Source of the DNA: Holdemanella sp. MSK.7.32
GTDB lineage: Bacteria > Bacillota_I > Bacilli_A > Erysipelotrichales > Erysipelotrichaceae
Assembly (NCBI RefSeq): GCF_024460475.1
Contig: NZ_JANFYN010000025.1
Coordinates: 1-32,471 of the forward strand
Direction of reading: 5' to 3'
DNA length: 32,471 nt
The notes under the pieces are model-generated. The model ran no database searches. It was not told where the DNA came from and was given only the letters and a program-made list of their open reading frames with translations. Of this stretch, positions 1 to 9,997 are shown piece by piece. Each line of letters begins with the position of its first letter. Within the stretch, counting starts at the first letter, position 1. A program made the translations under genes and the position numbers.

Positions 1-74
<74 letters not shown>

Positions 75-200
75 ATTTAGCTCTTAGATGTCTCTGACAT
101 CTTTCTTTACAATTGTTTGTTTCGAAATTGACGTTTTAGTTTGTATTTTTATTTCCTGTTCAGTTTTCAAAGATCATGTGCACCTCAGCAGTGCTCATCT

Positions 201-229
201 ATATTACCAAATACTTCCCACTTCGTCAA
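201..229 (-). promoter_or_regulatory. rRNA operon promoter and leader
   Basis: On the minus strand TTGACG (224-229) and TAATAT (201-206) are separated by exactly 17 bases. A T/A-rich tract (about 231-262) sits upstream like an UP element. The transcribed leader (75-200) contains CTTTGAAAACTGAAC, a motif common in Bacillota rRNA leaders, and a 7-bp hairpin AGATGTC-AGA-GACATCT just before 16S. Bases 75-298 hold nothing else that I can support. Confidence 0.85.
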
Positions 230-277
230 ATGTTTTTTTTATTTTTTTTCATCTTTTTTACTGTATACGCTTACAGC

Positions 278-305
278 AAAAAATAGAGCTTTTCAACTCT
301 ATTTA
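278..305 (-). terminator. intrinsic terminator after the serine hydrolase
   Basis: On the minus strand AAATAGAG and CTCTATTT form a hairpin with an 8-base loop, followed by a T run. The stop codon of the upstream gene lies inside the stem. Confidence 0.7.
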
Positions 306-1201
306 AAATGCTCATAAGCAATACGATTGATATTTGCCATAACATCGGCACCTTTATCCCCTAAACTCGTTAAAACAACTATACTATATGATGTATTACA
401 TTCTACAAAACCAACACTATTTAAAGCAGAATCATACATACCATACTTTTGAGGCATACTCAATTGTGTATCCCTATCTAGATATTCACCTGGTTCTGCC
501 TCTTCCATATTTTTAATCAAACCTTTATAGTCTTCTTTATGATCATATAAATAAGTCACCACATCATTCATTGTATTAGCTGTTGTAACATTATCCATTG
601 TATAATAATTCTCACTGATAGAATCTGTATATTTTGTCATTGCTTCCTTATATTCTTTCCAGCCACCAAGATTTTCATATAAAATATGACCCGCATCATT
701 ATCAGAATATATTATTAAATTATTTAAAAGATCACTTAAAGGAACTTGACTACCGATACCATAATCCGAACTAATAACCCCTGCATCCTCATGCATATAT
801 CCACTATATGTAAACGTTGAATCTAATGTATACTCACCCTCATTTACTTTATCATAATATAGCATTGCCAATGGTAATTTATAAATACTCGCTGCAATAA
901 ACTCATCCTTCTCATTCATACTATATTTAATGTTATGTTCTAAATCCGTGATACAGTATGCTACTTTTTCATGATCAATACCATTCTCTTGAAAATACGC
1001 TTCTATATCTTTTGCCAATGACATATCAATATATTGACTATTATCTTTATTTTCAACTTCCGTATTTTGATCTTCTCCGATTTCAGATATCCCCTGATAT
1101 GCCTTTTTCTCAGTGTTCTTCATTTCAACCGCAAATACACATAGTACAATTAATAATGCAGATAATAGAGAAATAATAATAATTTTGTTTTTCTTATCCA
1201 T
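299..1201 (-). CDS. Membrane-anchored beta-lactamase-like serine hydrolase
   Basis: A 300-residue protein of the class A beta-lactamase/penicillin-recognising fold. One hydrophobic segment (residues about 6-26) probably anchors it outside the cell. The catalytic motif Ser-Ile-Tyr-Lys is at about 105-108 and Ser-Asp-Asn at about 166-168. A Lys-Tyr-Gly near 250 may be the degenerate third KTG-type motif. Such proteins are annotated as beta-lactamase-related hydrolases and usually act on peptidoglycan or peptides. The degenerate third motif makes real beta-lactamase activity uncertain. I chose the ATG at 1201 because GGAAGGG lies six bases upstream; a TTG five codons earlier would overlap that RBS. 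It follows the purine operon terminator by about 20 bases, so it is probably a separate unit or expressed by readthrough. Confidence 0.8.
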   Translation of the reverse strand: MDKKNKIIIISLLSALLIVLCVFAVEMKNTEKKAYQGISEIGEDQNTEVENKDNSQYIDMSLAKDIEAYFQENGIDHEKVAYCITDLEHNIKYSMNEKDEFIAASIYKLPLAMLYYDKVNEGEYTLDSTFTYSGYMHEDAGVISSDYGIGSQVPLSDLLNNLIIYSDNDAGHILYENLGGWKEYKEAMTKYTDSISENYYTMDNVTTANTMNDVVTYLYDHKEDYKGLIKNMEEAEPGEYLDRDTQLSMPQKYGMYDSALNSVGFVECNTSYSIVVLTSLGDKGADVMANINRIAYEHFK

Positions 1202-1222
1202 GATAGACCCTTCCAAACTATG

Positions 1223-1247
1223 AAAAAGAGTCTATACAGACTCTTTT
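1223..1247 (-). terminator. intrinsic terminator of the pur operon
   Basis: A perfect minus-strand hairpin AAAAGAGTCT-GTAT-AGACTCTTTT is followed by T residues, just after the purH stop. Confidence 0.85.
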
Positions 1248-1252
1248 ATATA

Positions 1253-2785
1253 TTAATGTTTAAAATGACGAACCCCTGTAAATACCATTGCGATGCCATG
1301 TTCATTACATTCATCAATTGAAAGTTGATCCTTAATAGATCCACCCGGCTGAATAATTGCAGTCACACCCGCTTTGATAGCTTCTTGAACTGTATCTGGC
1401 ATTGGGAAGAAAGCGTCACTTGCCAATACAGAACCTTTCGCCTTTTCACCAGCCTGTTCAATCGCAATCTTAGCTGCACCAACACGGTTCATTTGTCCCG
1501 CACCAACACCAATTGTCATATCATCTTTTACCAAGACAATCGCATTTGATTTTACATGCTTAACAACTTTCCAACCAAACAACAATTGCTTGATTTCTTC
1601 TTCCGTAGGCTTACGATTTGTCACACATTTTAAATCTTCTTCGTTAATTGTATGCTGATCCATCTCTTGAACCAATAGACCATCATTAACATTTGTATAT
1701 TTTAACGCACTTGAAACAGATAAGCTAGTATCTAATTTCATTAATCGAATATTTTTCTTACGAGTCAAGATTTCCAACGCTTCCTCAGAGAAGTCTGGCG
1801 CAATAATGATTTCCAAGAAAATCTTAGATAATTTTTCTGCCAATCCCTTTTCAACCTTTGCGTTCAACGCTACGATACCACCAAAAATCGAAATTGAGTC
1901 AGCCTCATAAGCTTTATCCCAAGCCGCTTCAATATTTTCACCAATACCAACTCCACATGGATTCATGTGTTTAACACCTACAGCTGCATATTGACCTTCA
2001 AAATCTTTTAAGATTTCAATAGCCGCATTTCCATCCTGAATATTGTTGTAAGACAATTCTTTACCATGAAGCTGAGTCGCATTTGCCAAAGAATATTGAG
2101 GATTCATTCCTTTATAGAAAGCAGCCTTTTGATGAGGATTTTCACCATAACGCAAGTCTTGAACCTTATCAAAAGTAATTGTCATACTTTCTGGGAATTC
2201 TTCATGTGTTTTCTTCGTTAAATAATCTGCGATCATCGCATCATAGCGAGCTGTATGACGGAATACTTTTGCAGCTAAACGCTCACGCGTTTCCAATGTT
2301 GTTTCTTGGTTTTCTCTAATTTCTTCAAGAACTTTATCATAATCTTTTGGATCACAAAGAACTGGAATACTTTGATAGTTTTTAGAAGCACTACGAAGCA
2401 TACTAGGACCGCCAATATCAATATTTTCAATAATTTCTTCGTGTGTTACACCTGGTTTTAATACAGTTTCTTTAAAAGGATATAGATTCACACAAACCAA
2501 ATCAATATACTCAATTCCTAATTCTTGTAATTGACGTACATGATCTGGGTTTGAACGAACACAAAGTAATGCACCATGAACTTTTGGATGTAAAGTTTTC
2601 ACACGACCATCCATAATTTCTGGAAAACCAGTCACATCACTGATTCCAATTGGATGAATTCCAGCTGCCTCAAGGGCTTTTTTTGTTCCTCCAGTAGAAA
2701 TGATTTCATATCCACAATCTACTAATCCTTGTACAAATTCAACTAAACCAGTTTTATCGGATACACTTACTAATGCTCGCTTCAT
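1253..2785 (-). CDS. purH: Bifunctional AICAR formyltransferase / IMP cyclohydrolase
   Basis: A 510-residue cytoplasmic enzyme for the last two steps to IMP: formylation of AICAR by 10-formyl-THF, then ring closure. The N-terminal MGS-like cyclohydrolase domain (about 1-145) starts RALVSVSDKTGL and includes STGGT and DGRVKTLHPKVHG. The formyltransferase domain carries the catalytic Lys-His in VKHMNPCG. The C-terminus TGVRHFKH and the length are normal for PurH. It is the last gene of purE-L-F-M-N-H. Its ATG overlaps the purN stop by one base (TAATG), so the two are probably translationally coupled. Confidence 0.97.
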   Translation of the reverse strand: MKRALVSVSDKTGLVEFVQGLVDCGYEIISTGGTKKALEAAGIHPIGISDVTGFPEIMDGRVKTLHPKVHGALLCVRSNPDHVRQLQELGIEYIDLVCVNLYPFKETVLKPGVTHEEIIENIDIGGPSMLRSASKNYQSIPVLCDPKDYDKVLEEIRENQETTLETRERLAAKVFRHTARYDAMIADYLTKKTHEEFPESMTITFDKVQDLRYGENPHQKAAFYKGMNPQYSLANATQLHGKELSYNNIQDGNAAIEILKDFEGQYAAVGVKHMNPCGVGIGENIEAAWDKAYEADSISIFGGIVALNAKVEKGLAEKLSKIFLEIIIAPDFSEEALEILTRKKNIRLMKLDTSLSVSSALKYTNVNDGLLVQEMDQHTINEEDLKCVTNRKPTEEEIKQLLFGWKVVKHVKSNAIVLVKDDMTIGVGAGQMNRVGAAKIAIEQAGEKAKGSVLASDAFFPMPDTVQEAIKAGVTAIIQPGGSIKDQLSIDECNEHGIAMVFTGVRHFKH

Positions 2786-3366
2786 TATTTTTCCTCCTCT
2801 ATACTTTTTGCGACTTGTTCAATGACTTGCCAGAACAAATCATATTCCATCGCATGTACATGCGATTCTAATGTTTCAAGATCCCAAGATGGGTCGATTG
2901 CTACTCTTTCTTGACGAATAATAGGACCTGTATCTACACCTTCGTCTACGAAATGAACTGTAACTCCAGTTTGTGCTACTTTTGCCTCATACGCATCTGC
3001 AATACTATGAGCTCCTGGAAATTCAGGTAAATAAGCCGGATGTAAATTGATGATACGATTTGGATAAGCACTTAATAAAGTGTGTCCAATAAAACGCATA
3101 TATCCACTTAACACAATCAAATCAACCTTTTTTTCTTTTAATACCTCTAAGATTGCCGCTTCATAACCCGCTTTACCATCATATCCCTTTGGATTAAAAT
3201 AAAACTCTTCTACTCCATGATTATGCGCACGAACTCTAGCATACGCATTTTCTTTATCCGCAATCAAGCATGCACAATTCACATGCAAAGAACCATCTTC
3301 AATATGTGACAAGATTGTTTCAAAGTTAGTACCTGAACCACTCGCAAATACCGCAATATTTACCAT
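2785..3366 (-). CDS. purN: Phosphoribosylglycinamide formyltransferase
   Basis: A 193-residue folate-dependent GAR transformylase (third step of purine synthesis). Family motifs seen: N-terminal FASGSGTNFE (phosphate loop), NLHPAYLPEFPG holding the catalytic Asn and His, and VDEGVDTGPII holding the catalytic Asp. The length matches the family. It overlaps purM by 7 bases and purH by one. HPAYLPEFPG differs slightly from the common HPSLLPAFPG, but the catalytic residues are kept. Confidence 0.96.
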   Translation of the reverse strand: MVNIAVFASGSGTNFETILSHIEDGSLHVNCACLIADKENAYARVRAHNHGVEEFYFNPKGYDGKAGYEAAILEVLKEKKVDLIVLSGYMRFIGHTLLSAYPNRIINLHPAYLPEFPGAHSIADAYEAKVAQTGVTVHFVDEGVDTGPIIRQERVAIDPSWDLETLESHVHAMEYDLFWQVIEQVAKSIEEEK

Positions 3367-4391
3367 TGGACATCTACCTGTCCTGTTTCAGTTACTTTAC
3401 CAACCACATAGCTAGGTTCATTGATTTCATTTAAGGCAGCTTGAACTTTTTCAACATCTGCTGGATCTACAGCCATCACAAAGCCAAGTCCCATATTAAA
3501 TACGTTGTACATTTCTTTCGTAGAAATATCTCCATTTTTTTGAATCAAATCAAAAATTGGAGGTTTTGGGAATGTCTTTGTATCAATTTCAACACCCATA
3601 CCCTCTTTTAACATACGAGGTACGTTTTCATAGAATCCACCACCTGTGATGTGGCTGCAAGCTTTTAATGTAATACCCGATGCTTTAATATGCTTTAATG
3701 CTTTTACATAAATTTTTGTAGGAGCCAATAATGCCTCTCCTAAAGTTTTACCTAATTCATCATAATATGTATTTAATGATTCTTCTGTAATATCAAATAC
3801 ATTACGAACCAATGAGAAACCATTACTGTGAACACCTGTTGAAGGAAGCCCAATTAACACATCTCCTACATTTAGATCCTTACCAGTAATCATATCTTTT
3901 TTATCGCATACGCCAACGGCAAAACCTGCTAAATCATAATCTTCTTCTGGCATTAAACCTGGATGTTCTGCCGTTTCTCCACCAATCAAAGCAGCTTCAG
4001 ATTGTAAACAACCCTCAGACACACCCTTCACAATGTCCGCAATTTTTTCTGGAACATTCTTTCCACATGCGATGTAATCTAAGAAGAATAGTGGTTCTCC
4101 ACCTGCACATGCGATATCATTCACACACATCGCAACGGCATCAATTCCAATTGTGTCATGCTTATTCATAACCATCGCAAGTTTAACTTTTGTACCACAA
4201 CCATCTGTACCAGAAAGTAATACAGGCTCTTCCATATCTTTAATTTTAGATAATGAGAAAGCACCAGAGAAACCGCCAAGTCCTCCTAACACTTCTGGGC
4301 GCATTGTTTTCTTAACATGCTCCTTAATCAATTCAACAGATTTATATCCTGCCTCTAAACTAACGCCTGCTGCTGCATAATGTTCTGCCAT
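3360..4391 (-). CDS. purM: Phosphoribosylformylglycinamidine cyclo-ligase (AIR synthetase)
   Basis: A 343-residue enzyme converting FGAM and ATP to AIR. Recognised by the GGFSGAF segment, the nucleotide-binding LSGTDGCGTKVKLA, IGIDAVAMCVNDI, GGETAEHPG and the C-terminal HITGGGFYENVPRML. The length is normal. There are three bases between the purF stop and the purM start. It directly follows PurL and PurF activities in the operon, as expected for shared supply of FGAM. Confidence 0.97.
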   Translation of the reverse strand: MAEHYAAAGVSLEAGYKSVELIKEHVKKTMRPEVLGGLGGFSGAFSLSKIKDMEEPVLLSGTDGCGTKVKLAMVMNKHDTIGIDAVAMCVNDIACAGGEPLFFLDYIACGKNVPEKIADIVKGVSEGCLQSEAALIGGETAEHPGLMPEEDYDLAGFAVGVCDKKDMITGKDLNVGDVLIGLPSTGVHSNGFSLVRNVFDITEESLNTYYDELGKTLGEALLAPTKIYVKALKHIKASGITLKACSHITGGGFYENVPRMLKEGMGVEIDTKTFPKPPIFDLIQKNGDISTKEMYNVFNMGLGFVMAVDPADVEKVQAALNEINEPSYVVGKVTETGQVDVQW

Positions 4392-4394
4392 ACT

Positions 4395-5774
4395 CTACTC
4401 CTTTACCTCATCTTTATAATCTTGTAAATCTTCTGGATATTCACCTGTACAACAAGCTAAACAGCTTGCTTCAGGCACACACTTTTTAAAGTCTTCAACA
4501 CTTAAGAAACGCAATGAATCCACCTGGAACAATTGTTCCATTTCATCTACTGTATAGTTAAATGCCGCCAAATCTTTTTGTGCCGTTGAATCCGCTCCAT
4601 ATAAACAAGGATATTTCAACATTGGCGAAGCTATACGTAAGTGCACTTCTTTTGCGCCTGCCTCTTTTAATAATTGACAAATTCGACGTGATGTAAAACC
4701 TTTCACAACACTATCATCTACTAAATAAACTCTTTTATCTTTAACCACTGAACTGATCGCATTTAAACGAACACGCATACCTTGCATTCTTTGTTGTTCT
4801 GTCGGACGAATAAATGTAGAACCAATATAACGGTTTTTAATCAATCCCGTTTCATATGGTACATTCAATGTTCTAGCAAAACTTGCAGCTGCACTTAAAG
4901 CTGAATCAGGAACACCAACAACGATATCCGCTTCAATATTCTCTTCTGAAGCTAAATAATAGCCACATTGTTTTCTTACTTCATGAACCGTTAAACCATT
5001 ATGAACACTGTCCGGTCTAGAATAATATACATACTCTAAAGCACAAGCCTTCGTTTTTGTTTCTTCAATAATCTGACTAGACTTCATACCTTCGCAATTG
5101 AAACAAATCAATTCTCCTGGATTTACTTCACGAATAAATTCTCCACCAAGAATTGGGAACGAACAAGTTTCGCTACTGATACAATATCCTTCATCTACCT
5201 TGGCAATATATAAAGAACGAATACCATGAGGATCTCTTACTACATACAAGCTGTCTTTTGTGACTACCATGAATGTATAAGCACCACTCATCATACGACA
5301 AGCTTTCGCAATTTTTTCTTCAAAAGAACCTGGATTCAACTGAATCAAATGTGCTAATAATTCTGAATCACTTGTTCCTTGAAAGATCAATCCTTCATTT
5401 TCTAATTTTGTTCTTAAAGAAATCGCATTCGTGATCATCCCACTTGATACAACCGCAAAATATCTTTGGTGACTACGCACCATAATCGGCTGAACATTTT
5501 CTAATTGAGAATCATTTTTTGTTGCCATTCGAAGCTGACCAATCGCAATATTCCCCTCTAAAGAATTTAACGTATCTTGTTTTAAATTCTCCGACAATAA
5601 GCCTAATCCCTTTTTACAAACAACATTTTCTCCATCACTAATTGCTAATCCAACACCATCTTGTCCTCGATGCTGAATGGCATGCATTGCTAAATAGATA
5701 TTCTGGGCGGCCTGTTCTACATTGAACAAGCCTACGATCCCAGAAGAATCTTGAACTACTTTTTTCAACGTCAT
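4395..5774 (-). CDS. purF: Amidophosphoribosyltransferase (PurF) with degenerate glutaminase site
   Basis: A 459-residue PurF homologue. The N-terminal Ntn glutaminase domain (about 11-230) is followed by a phosphoribosyltransferase domain with PRPP loop VDDSVVKGFTS (usual VDDSIVRGTTS). All four Fe-S cluster cysteines seen in B. subtilis PurF have counterparts: KACALEY, YPCLYG and CLAC. The oddity is the glutaminase site. Where PurF has CGVFG after a short propeptide, this protein has SGIVG (codons TCT TCT GGG), so the nucleophilic Cys is Ser. The oxyanion segment HNGN reads SSGM (110-113). The conserved GxxRYAT is GQLRMAT. Glutamine hydrolysis is therefore unlikely. It may use ammonia, act as a regulator, or be backed by another PurF. 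Family assignment is firm; function is inferred. Confidence 0.93.
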   Translation of the reverse strand: MTLKKVVQDSSGIVGLFNVEQAAQNIYLAMHAIQHRGQDGVGLAISDGENVVCKKGLGLLSENLKQDTLNSLEGNIAIGQLRMATKNDSQLENVQPIMVRSHQRYFAVVSSGMITNAISLRTKLENEGLIFQGTSDSELLAHLIQLNPGSFEEKIAKACRMMSGAYTFMVVTKDSLYVVRDPHGIRSLYIAKVDEGYCISSETCSFPILGGEFIREVNPGELICFNCEGMKSSQIIEETKTKACALEYVYYSRPDSVHNGLTVHEVRKQCGYYLASEENIEADIVVGVPDSALSAAASFARTLNVPYETGLIKNRYIGSTFIRPTEQQRMQGMRVRLNAISSVVKDKRVYLVDDSVVKGFTSRRICQLLKEAGAKEVHLRIASPMLKYPCLYGADSTAQKDLAAFNYTVDEMEQLFQVDSLRFLSVEDFKKCVPEASCLACCTGEYPEDLQDYKDEVKE

Positions 5775-5775
5775 T

Positions 5776-8700
5776 CTACTTCACCTGCTTGTGTGTAAAA
5801 TAACGAACACCATTTGCGAAAATATCTTGGTCTTTATTTCCAGCAATATTCTGGAACAATCCTTTTTCATAACGCTCACTGTGACCCATCTTACCAAAGA
5901 TCTTACCATCTTCAGAGAAGATACCTTCGATAGCCATGCTTGAACCATTTAAGTTGTCTTTTCCATCCATTGTTGGAACACCCTTTTCATTTACATACTG
6001 TGTTGCAACCTGACCATTTTCAATCAACTTATTCAATACTTCTTCACTCGCAACAAATTTACCTTCACCATGACTAACAGCAACTGAATATACACTTCCA
6101 GCTTTCATACCTGCAAGCCAAGGAGAAGCATTACTTGTAATACGAGTACGTGCAATATGAGAAACGTGACGATTGATATTATTTCTAAATAATGTTGGAT
6201 TTTCCGCATCCAATTTTTCAATATCACCATAAGGCAATAATCCAGATTTGATCAATGCCTGGAATCCATTACAGATACCTAAGATCAAACCATCATTTGC
6301 ACGCATTGTATCAATTGCTTGCGCAATCTTTGGATTTCTTAATACATTCGCAATAAATTTACCTGAACCATCTGGTTCATCACCACTACTAAATCCACCA
6401 ACAATCATTAAGATTTGTGCTGTACTAATTTCTTTTGCTAAAGTTTCGATACTCTTTTGAATGTTTTCTACAGTTAAGTTATTAAATACAACTTGTTTAA
6501 CTTCAGCACCAGCACGTTCAAACTTAGCTGTTGTATCAAATTCACAGTTTTGCCCAGGGAAAATAGGAATAATTACTTTTGGTTTTTCCACAACAACCTT
6601 AGACATTGGTACTTCTGCATCATTTAATGGAGTTTCTAAAGTATCTTTTCCTTCATCCACGATCATTGGATAAATTTCACTATAACGCTTTGTCCAAGCC
6701 TTTAATGCATCTTCAATTTCAACGGTTTCATCATTTAATACAATCTTAGAATCATCATTTAAAATACCAATCAATTCTAAATGTTCATCTTGAATGCTTT
6801 CTGTAGCTTCCACGATCATTGAACCCAAATTGAATCCATATACATCTTCTTCTGTGCTGATCGCAACACCAACTTTAGATCCAAATGCCATTTTCGCAAT
6901 AGTTGCACCTAGACCACCAAATTTAATTGTGCTTGCCGCAACAATTTTCTTTTCTTGCATTAATTTATGAACTGTTTCAAAATTTTCTTTTAATTGTTCA
7001 TAGTTTGGAACATTATTTTTAACTGGCGTATGCTTTACTAAATATACATAGTCTCCAGGATTTTTAAATGAAGCCGAAACAATATCATTTGTTTTAGCTG
7101 TAGTTACCGCAAATGTAATCACTGTTGGTGGTACATGAATATCTTTATATGTTCCACTCATAGAGTCTTTTCCACCAATACTTGGTGTTTCAAATGCCAA
7201 TTGAGCATCAATCAAGCCTAATAAAGCTTCAAATGGTTGTCCCCATTTTTGTGCATCGGCACCTAAATGTTCAAAATATTCCTGATTTGATAAACGACAC
7301 TTCTTATAGTCAGCACCCAATGCTGTGATACGAGCTAATGCTTCAACAACTGAATAACTAGCACCTAAATATGGAGAATATTTAGATACTTTTGGATCAT
7401 ATCCATATGTCATAACCGAACAAGTGTTTGTCATTCCATGCACTGGTAATTTTTGTACAGAACCTTCTTCAGGAGTTAATTGATATTTACCTCCAAAAGG
7501 CATCAACACTGTACTCTTACCAATAGAAGCATCAAACATTTCTGCCAAACCAATCTGACTTGCGACATTCGCATCTTGTAATACTGTATTTAAATCTGAG
7601 TTTACTGCGTCAAATGGATGTTCATCATATTCATTTTCGCAAACATCCACAACCTGGTGCTGACGAACACCGTTCGTATCCAAGAATGCACGAGACATAT
7701 CAACAATTGTTTCACCGCGCCATTTCATGACTAAACGATTTGTATCTGTTACATCTGCAACTTTGATAGCCTCTAAGTTTTCCTTATATGCTTCTTCTTT
7801 GAATTTTTCAAAATCCTTAGCCTCGATACATACAGCCATACGCTCTTGTGATTCACTAATAGCTAATTCTGTACCATCTAAGCCTTGATATTTAACTGGA
7901 ACTGCATCTAAGTTGATATTCAAACCATCTGCAAGTTCACCTACGGCAACACTAACTCCACCTGCTCCAAAGTCATTCGCCTTTTTAATTAATTTTGTAC
8001 AAGTAGGATTTCTAAATAAGCGCTGTAATTTACGTTCAATCAAGGCATTTCCCTTTTGAACTTCACTTGAACATTTTTCCAAACTTGTTTCATTATGTTC
8101 TTTACTAGAACCTGTAGCTCCACCGATTCCATCACGACCAGTAGCTCCACCAATCATAACGATAATATCGCCAGCTTCTGGTTTTTCACGTTTAACATGT
8201 GATTTAGGAGCTGCACCAACAACAGCACCAACCTCCATACGTTTAGCTACATAACCATCATCATAAATTTCATCTACGAATGTAGTTGCCAAACCAATTT
8301 GGTTACCATAACTTGAATAGCCATGAGCCGCTGTCTTTGAAATCTTTGATTGAGGTAATTTGTGCTCTAATGTTTCACTAATTGGTTTTGTGATATCTCC
8401 AGCACCTGTAATACGCATAGCTTGATATACATAGCTACGTCCTGATAATGGATCACGAATAGCTCCACCAATACATGTACTTGCTCCACCAAATGGTTCA
8501 ATTTCTGTTGGGTGGTTATGTGTTTCATTTTTAAACATCAACAACCATTGTTCGTCTTTTCCATCTACATCCACTGTAATTTCTACACTGCACGCATTGA
8601 TTTCATCGGTAATCTCCATATCATCAAGTTTACCTTGCTTACGAAGATATTTTCCAGCAATAGTAGCCATATCCATCAATGTTTTTTCTTTACGATTTCC

Positions 8701-9477
8701 ATGAACTTCCTGGCGTAATTTTAAATATTTATCATAAGAAGCCTGTAACTCATCTGATAATGTATCCAAATGGAAACATACATCATCTAATACAGTTTCA
8801 AAAGTAGTATGACGACAGTGATCTGACCAATATGTATCTAACACACGTAGTTCAGTCATTGTGCAATCTCTTTTTTCTTCTTTTTCGAAGTAACGTTGAA
8901 CATGCTCAATGTCCGCTTGAGACATGGCCAACCCTAAAGTCTGACGTAAAGAATCTAATTCTTCTTTACTCATTTTTGTAAATCCTTCTAATACAGGAAC
9001 ATCTTTTACTTCAACGTCCTGATCATCCACTAATACAGAAAGGTCTTTAACACGTGCTTCAACAGGGTTAACAATATAATGTGTGATTTTATTAAGTGTT
9101 TCTTCATCTACTGGGTTTGCGAACACTAATAAAGTACCTGAATGAATACGTACTGTTTGTTTGTTGTTCAAAAGCATCAAACATTGCATTGCACTGTCTG
9201 CTCTTTGATCATATTGACCTGGCAAAAATTCATATGCCAAATATGATTTACCTGTTAAATCTACAGAATCATATACATCATCTGTAACAACTTCGCTACA
9301 AACATTTTTCTTTAATAATTCAATATCATTTTCGTCGGCATCAAAAATATCATATAAATTGTATTTTGTAAGACCAAAATCTTCTTTTAAAGATAAAGAT
9401 TGTCTTAATTCAGCCGCTAACGATTCACTTTCAACTTGAAACTGTTCTTTTTTATGAACAAAAATACGAGTATCCAT
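5776..9477 (-). CDS. purL: Phosphoribosylformylglycinamidine synthase, single-chain form
   Basis: A 1233-residue large-type PurL that converts FGAR, glutamine and ATP to FGAM. The N-terminal and two AIRS-like synthetase domains include LDTYWSDHCRHTTFET, FKNETHNHPTEIEPFGGA and GGATGRDGIGGATGSS. A C-terminal class I glutaminase starts at PIFPGQNCEFDT, has the nucleophile in GICNGFQALI and the His in SHGEGKF. Bacillus uses separate PurL, PurQ and PurS; the fused form is usual in proteobacteria and several anaerobic Bacillota. I chose the ATG at 9477 because AAGGAG lies just upstream; a TTG at 9498 overlaps this RBS. It is ten bases from purE and two from purF. Confidence 0.97.
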   Translation of the reverse strand: MDTRIFVHKKEQFQVESESLAAELRQSLSLKEDFGLTKYNLYDIFDADENDIELLKKNVCSEVVTDDVYDSVDLTGKSYLAYEFLPGQYDQRADSAMQCLMLLNNKQTVRIHSGTLLVFANPVDEETLNKITHYIVNPVEARVKDLSVLVDDQDVEVKDVPVLEGFTKMSKEELDSLRQTLGLAMSQADIEHVQRYFEKEEKRDCTMTELRVLDTYWSDHCRHTTFETVLDDVCFHLDTLSDELQASYDKYLKLRQEVHGNRKEKTLMDMATIAGKYLRKQGKLDDMEITDEINACSVEITVDVDGKDEQWLLMFKNETHNHPTEIEPFGGASTCIGGAIRDPLSGRSYVYQAMRITGAGDITKPISETLEHKLPQSKISKTAAHGYSSYGNQIGLATTFVDEIYDDGYVAKRMEVGAVVGAAPKSHVKREKPEAGDIIVMIGGATGRDGIGGATGSSKEHNETSLEKCSSEVQKGNALIERKLQRLFRNPTCTKLIKKANDFGAGGVSVAVGELADGLNINLDAVPVKYQGLDGTELAISESQERMAVCIEAKDFEKFKEEAYKENLEAIKVADVTDTNRLVMKWRGETIVDMSRAFLDTNGVRQHQVVDVCENEYDEHPFDAVNSDLNTVLQDANVASQIGLAEMFDASIGKSTVLMPFGGKYQLTPEEGSVQKLPVHGMTNTCSVMTYGYDPKVSKYSPYLGASYSVVEALARITALGADYKKCRLSNQEYFEHLGADAQKWGQPFEALLGLIDAQLAFETPSIGGKDSMSGTYKDIHVPPTVITFAVTTAKTNDIVSASFKNPGDYVYLVKHTPVKNNVPNYEQLKENFETVHKLMQEKKIVAASTIKFGGLGATIAKMAFGSKVGVAISTEEDVYGFNLGSMIVEATESIQDEHLELIGILNDDSKIVLNDETVEIEDALKAWTKRYSEIYPMIVDEGKDTLETPLNDAEVPMSKVVVEKPKVIIPIFPGQNCEFDTTAKFERAGAEVKQVVFNNLTVENIQKSIETLAKEISTAQILMIVGGFSSGDEPDGSGKFIANVLRNPKIAQAIDTMRANDGLILGICNGFQALIKSGLLPYGDIEKLDAENPTLFRNNINRHVSHIARTRITSNASPWLAGMKAGSVYSVAVSHGEGKFVASEEVLNKLIENGQVATQYVNEKGVPTMDGKDNLNGSSMAIEGIFSEDGKIFGKMGHSERYEKGLFQNIAGNKDQDIFANGVRYFTHKQVK

Positions 9478-9487
9478 TTCCTTCTCC

Positions 9488-9976
9488 TTATTCAACAATT
9501 GACTGTTCTAATACTTTTTGTGCTTGTTCTTTTTTAAACTCAACAATTTTATCCTGCAATGACTTATCATTTAGTCCAATCATCTGGCAAGCTAAAATAG
9601 CTGCATTTCTTGCCCCTGATTTTCCAATTGCGACAGTCGCAACAGGAACACCTTGAGGCATTTGTACTGTCGATAATAATGAATCCAATCCACCTAAAGC
9701 AGATGTCTGAATAGGGATTCCAATAACTGGCAATGGTGTAGAGCTAGCTAAAACTCCAGCTAAATGTGCTGCTCCTCCAGCTGCCGCAATAATAACCTGA
9801 ATTCCACGTTCACATGCTGTCTTTGACAATTCCAAAACCGCTTCCGGCGTACGGTGAGCACTTAACACACGAACTTCATAGCCGACTTGAAAATCGTCTA
9901 ATTGTTTCATGCAGCCTTCCATACTAGGTAAGTCCGAACGAGAACCCATCACAATTAAAACACGCTTTGTTTCCAT
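9488..9976 (-). CDS. purE: N5-CAIR mutase, catalytic subunit of AIR carboxylase
   Basis: A 162-residue class I PurE that moves the carboxyl group in N5-carboxy-AIR to give CAIR. Motifs: IVMGSRSDLPSM, VLSAHRTP, AAAGGAAHLAGVLA and GIPIQTSALGGLDSLLS. The ATG at 9976 is preceded by GAAAGGAAGGTC. An upstream in-frame TTG would run through the leader terminator and has no RBS, so it is rejected. PurE starts the operon. purK, purC, purD and purB are not in the window and must lie elsewhere if present. The gene lies behind a leader ORF and attenuator. Confidence 0.96.
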   Translation of the reverse strand: METKRVLIVMGSRSDLPSMEGCMKQLDDFQVGYEVRVLSAHRTPEAVLELSKTACERGIQVIIAAAGGAAHLAGVLASSTPLPVIGIPIQTSALGGLDSLLSTVQMPQGVPVATVAIGKSGARNAAILACQMIGLNDKSLQDKIVEFKKEQAQKVLEQSIVE

Positions 9977-9997
9977 AAATGACCTTCCTTTCAAAAC

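Noticed and set aside
299..1201. Antibiotic-resistance beta-lactamase
   Set aside because: The SxxK and SDN motifs fit the fold, but the third motif is degenerate and the gene sits in core chromosome; a housekeeping-type hydrolase is the safer call.
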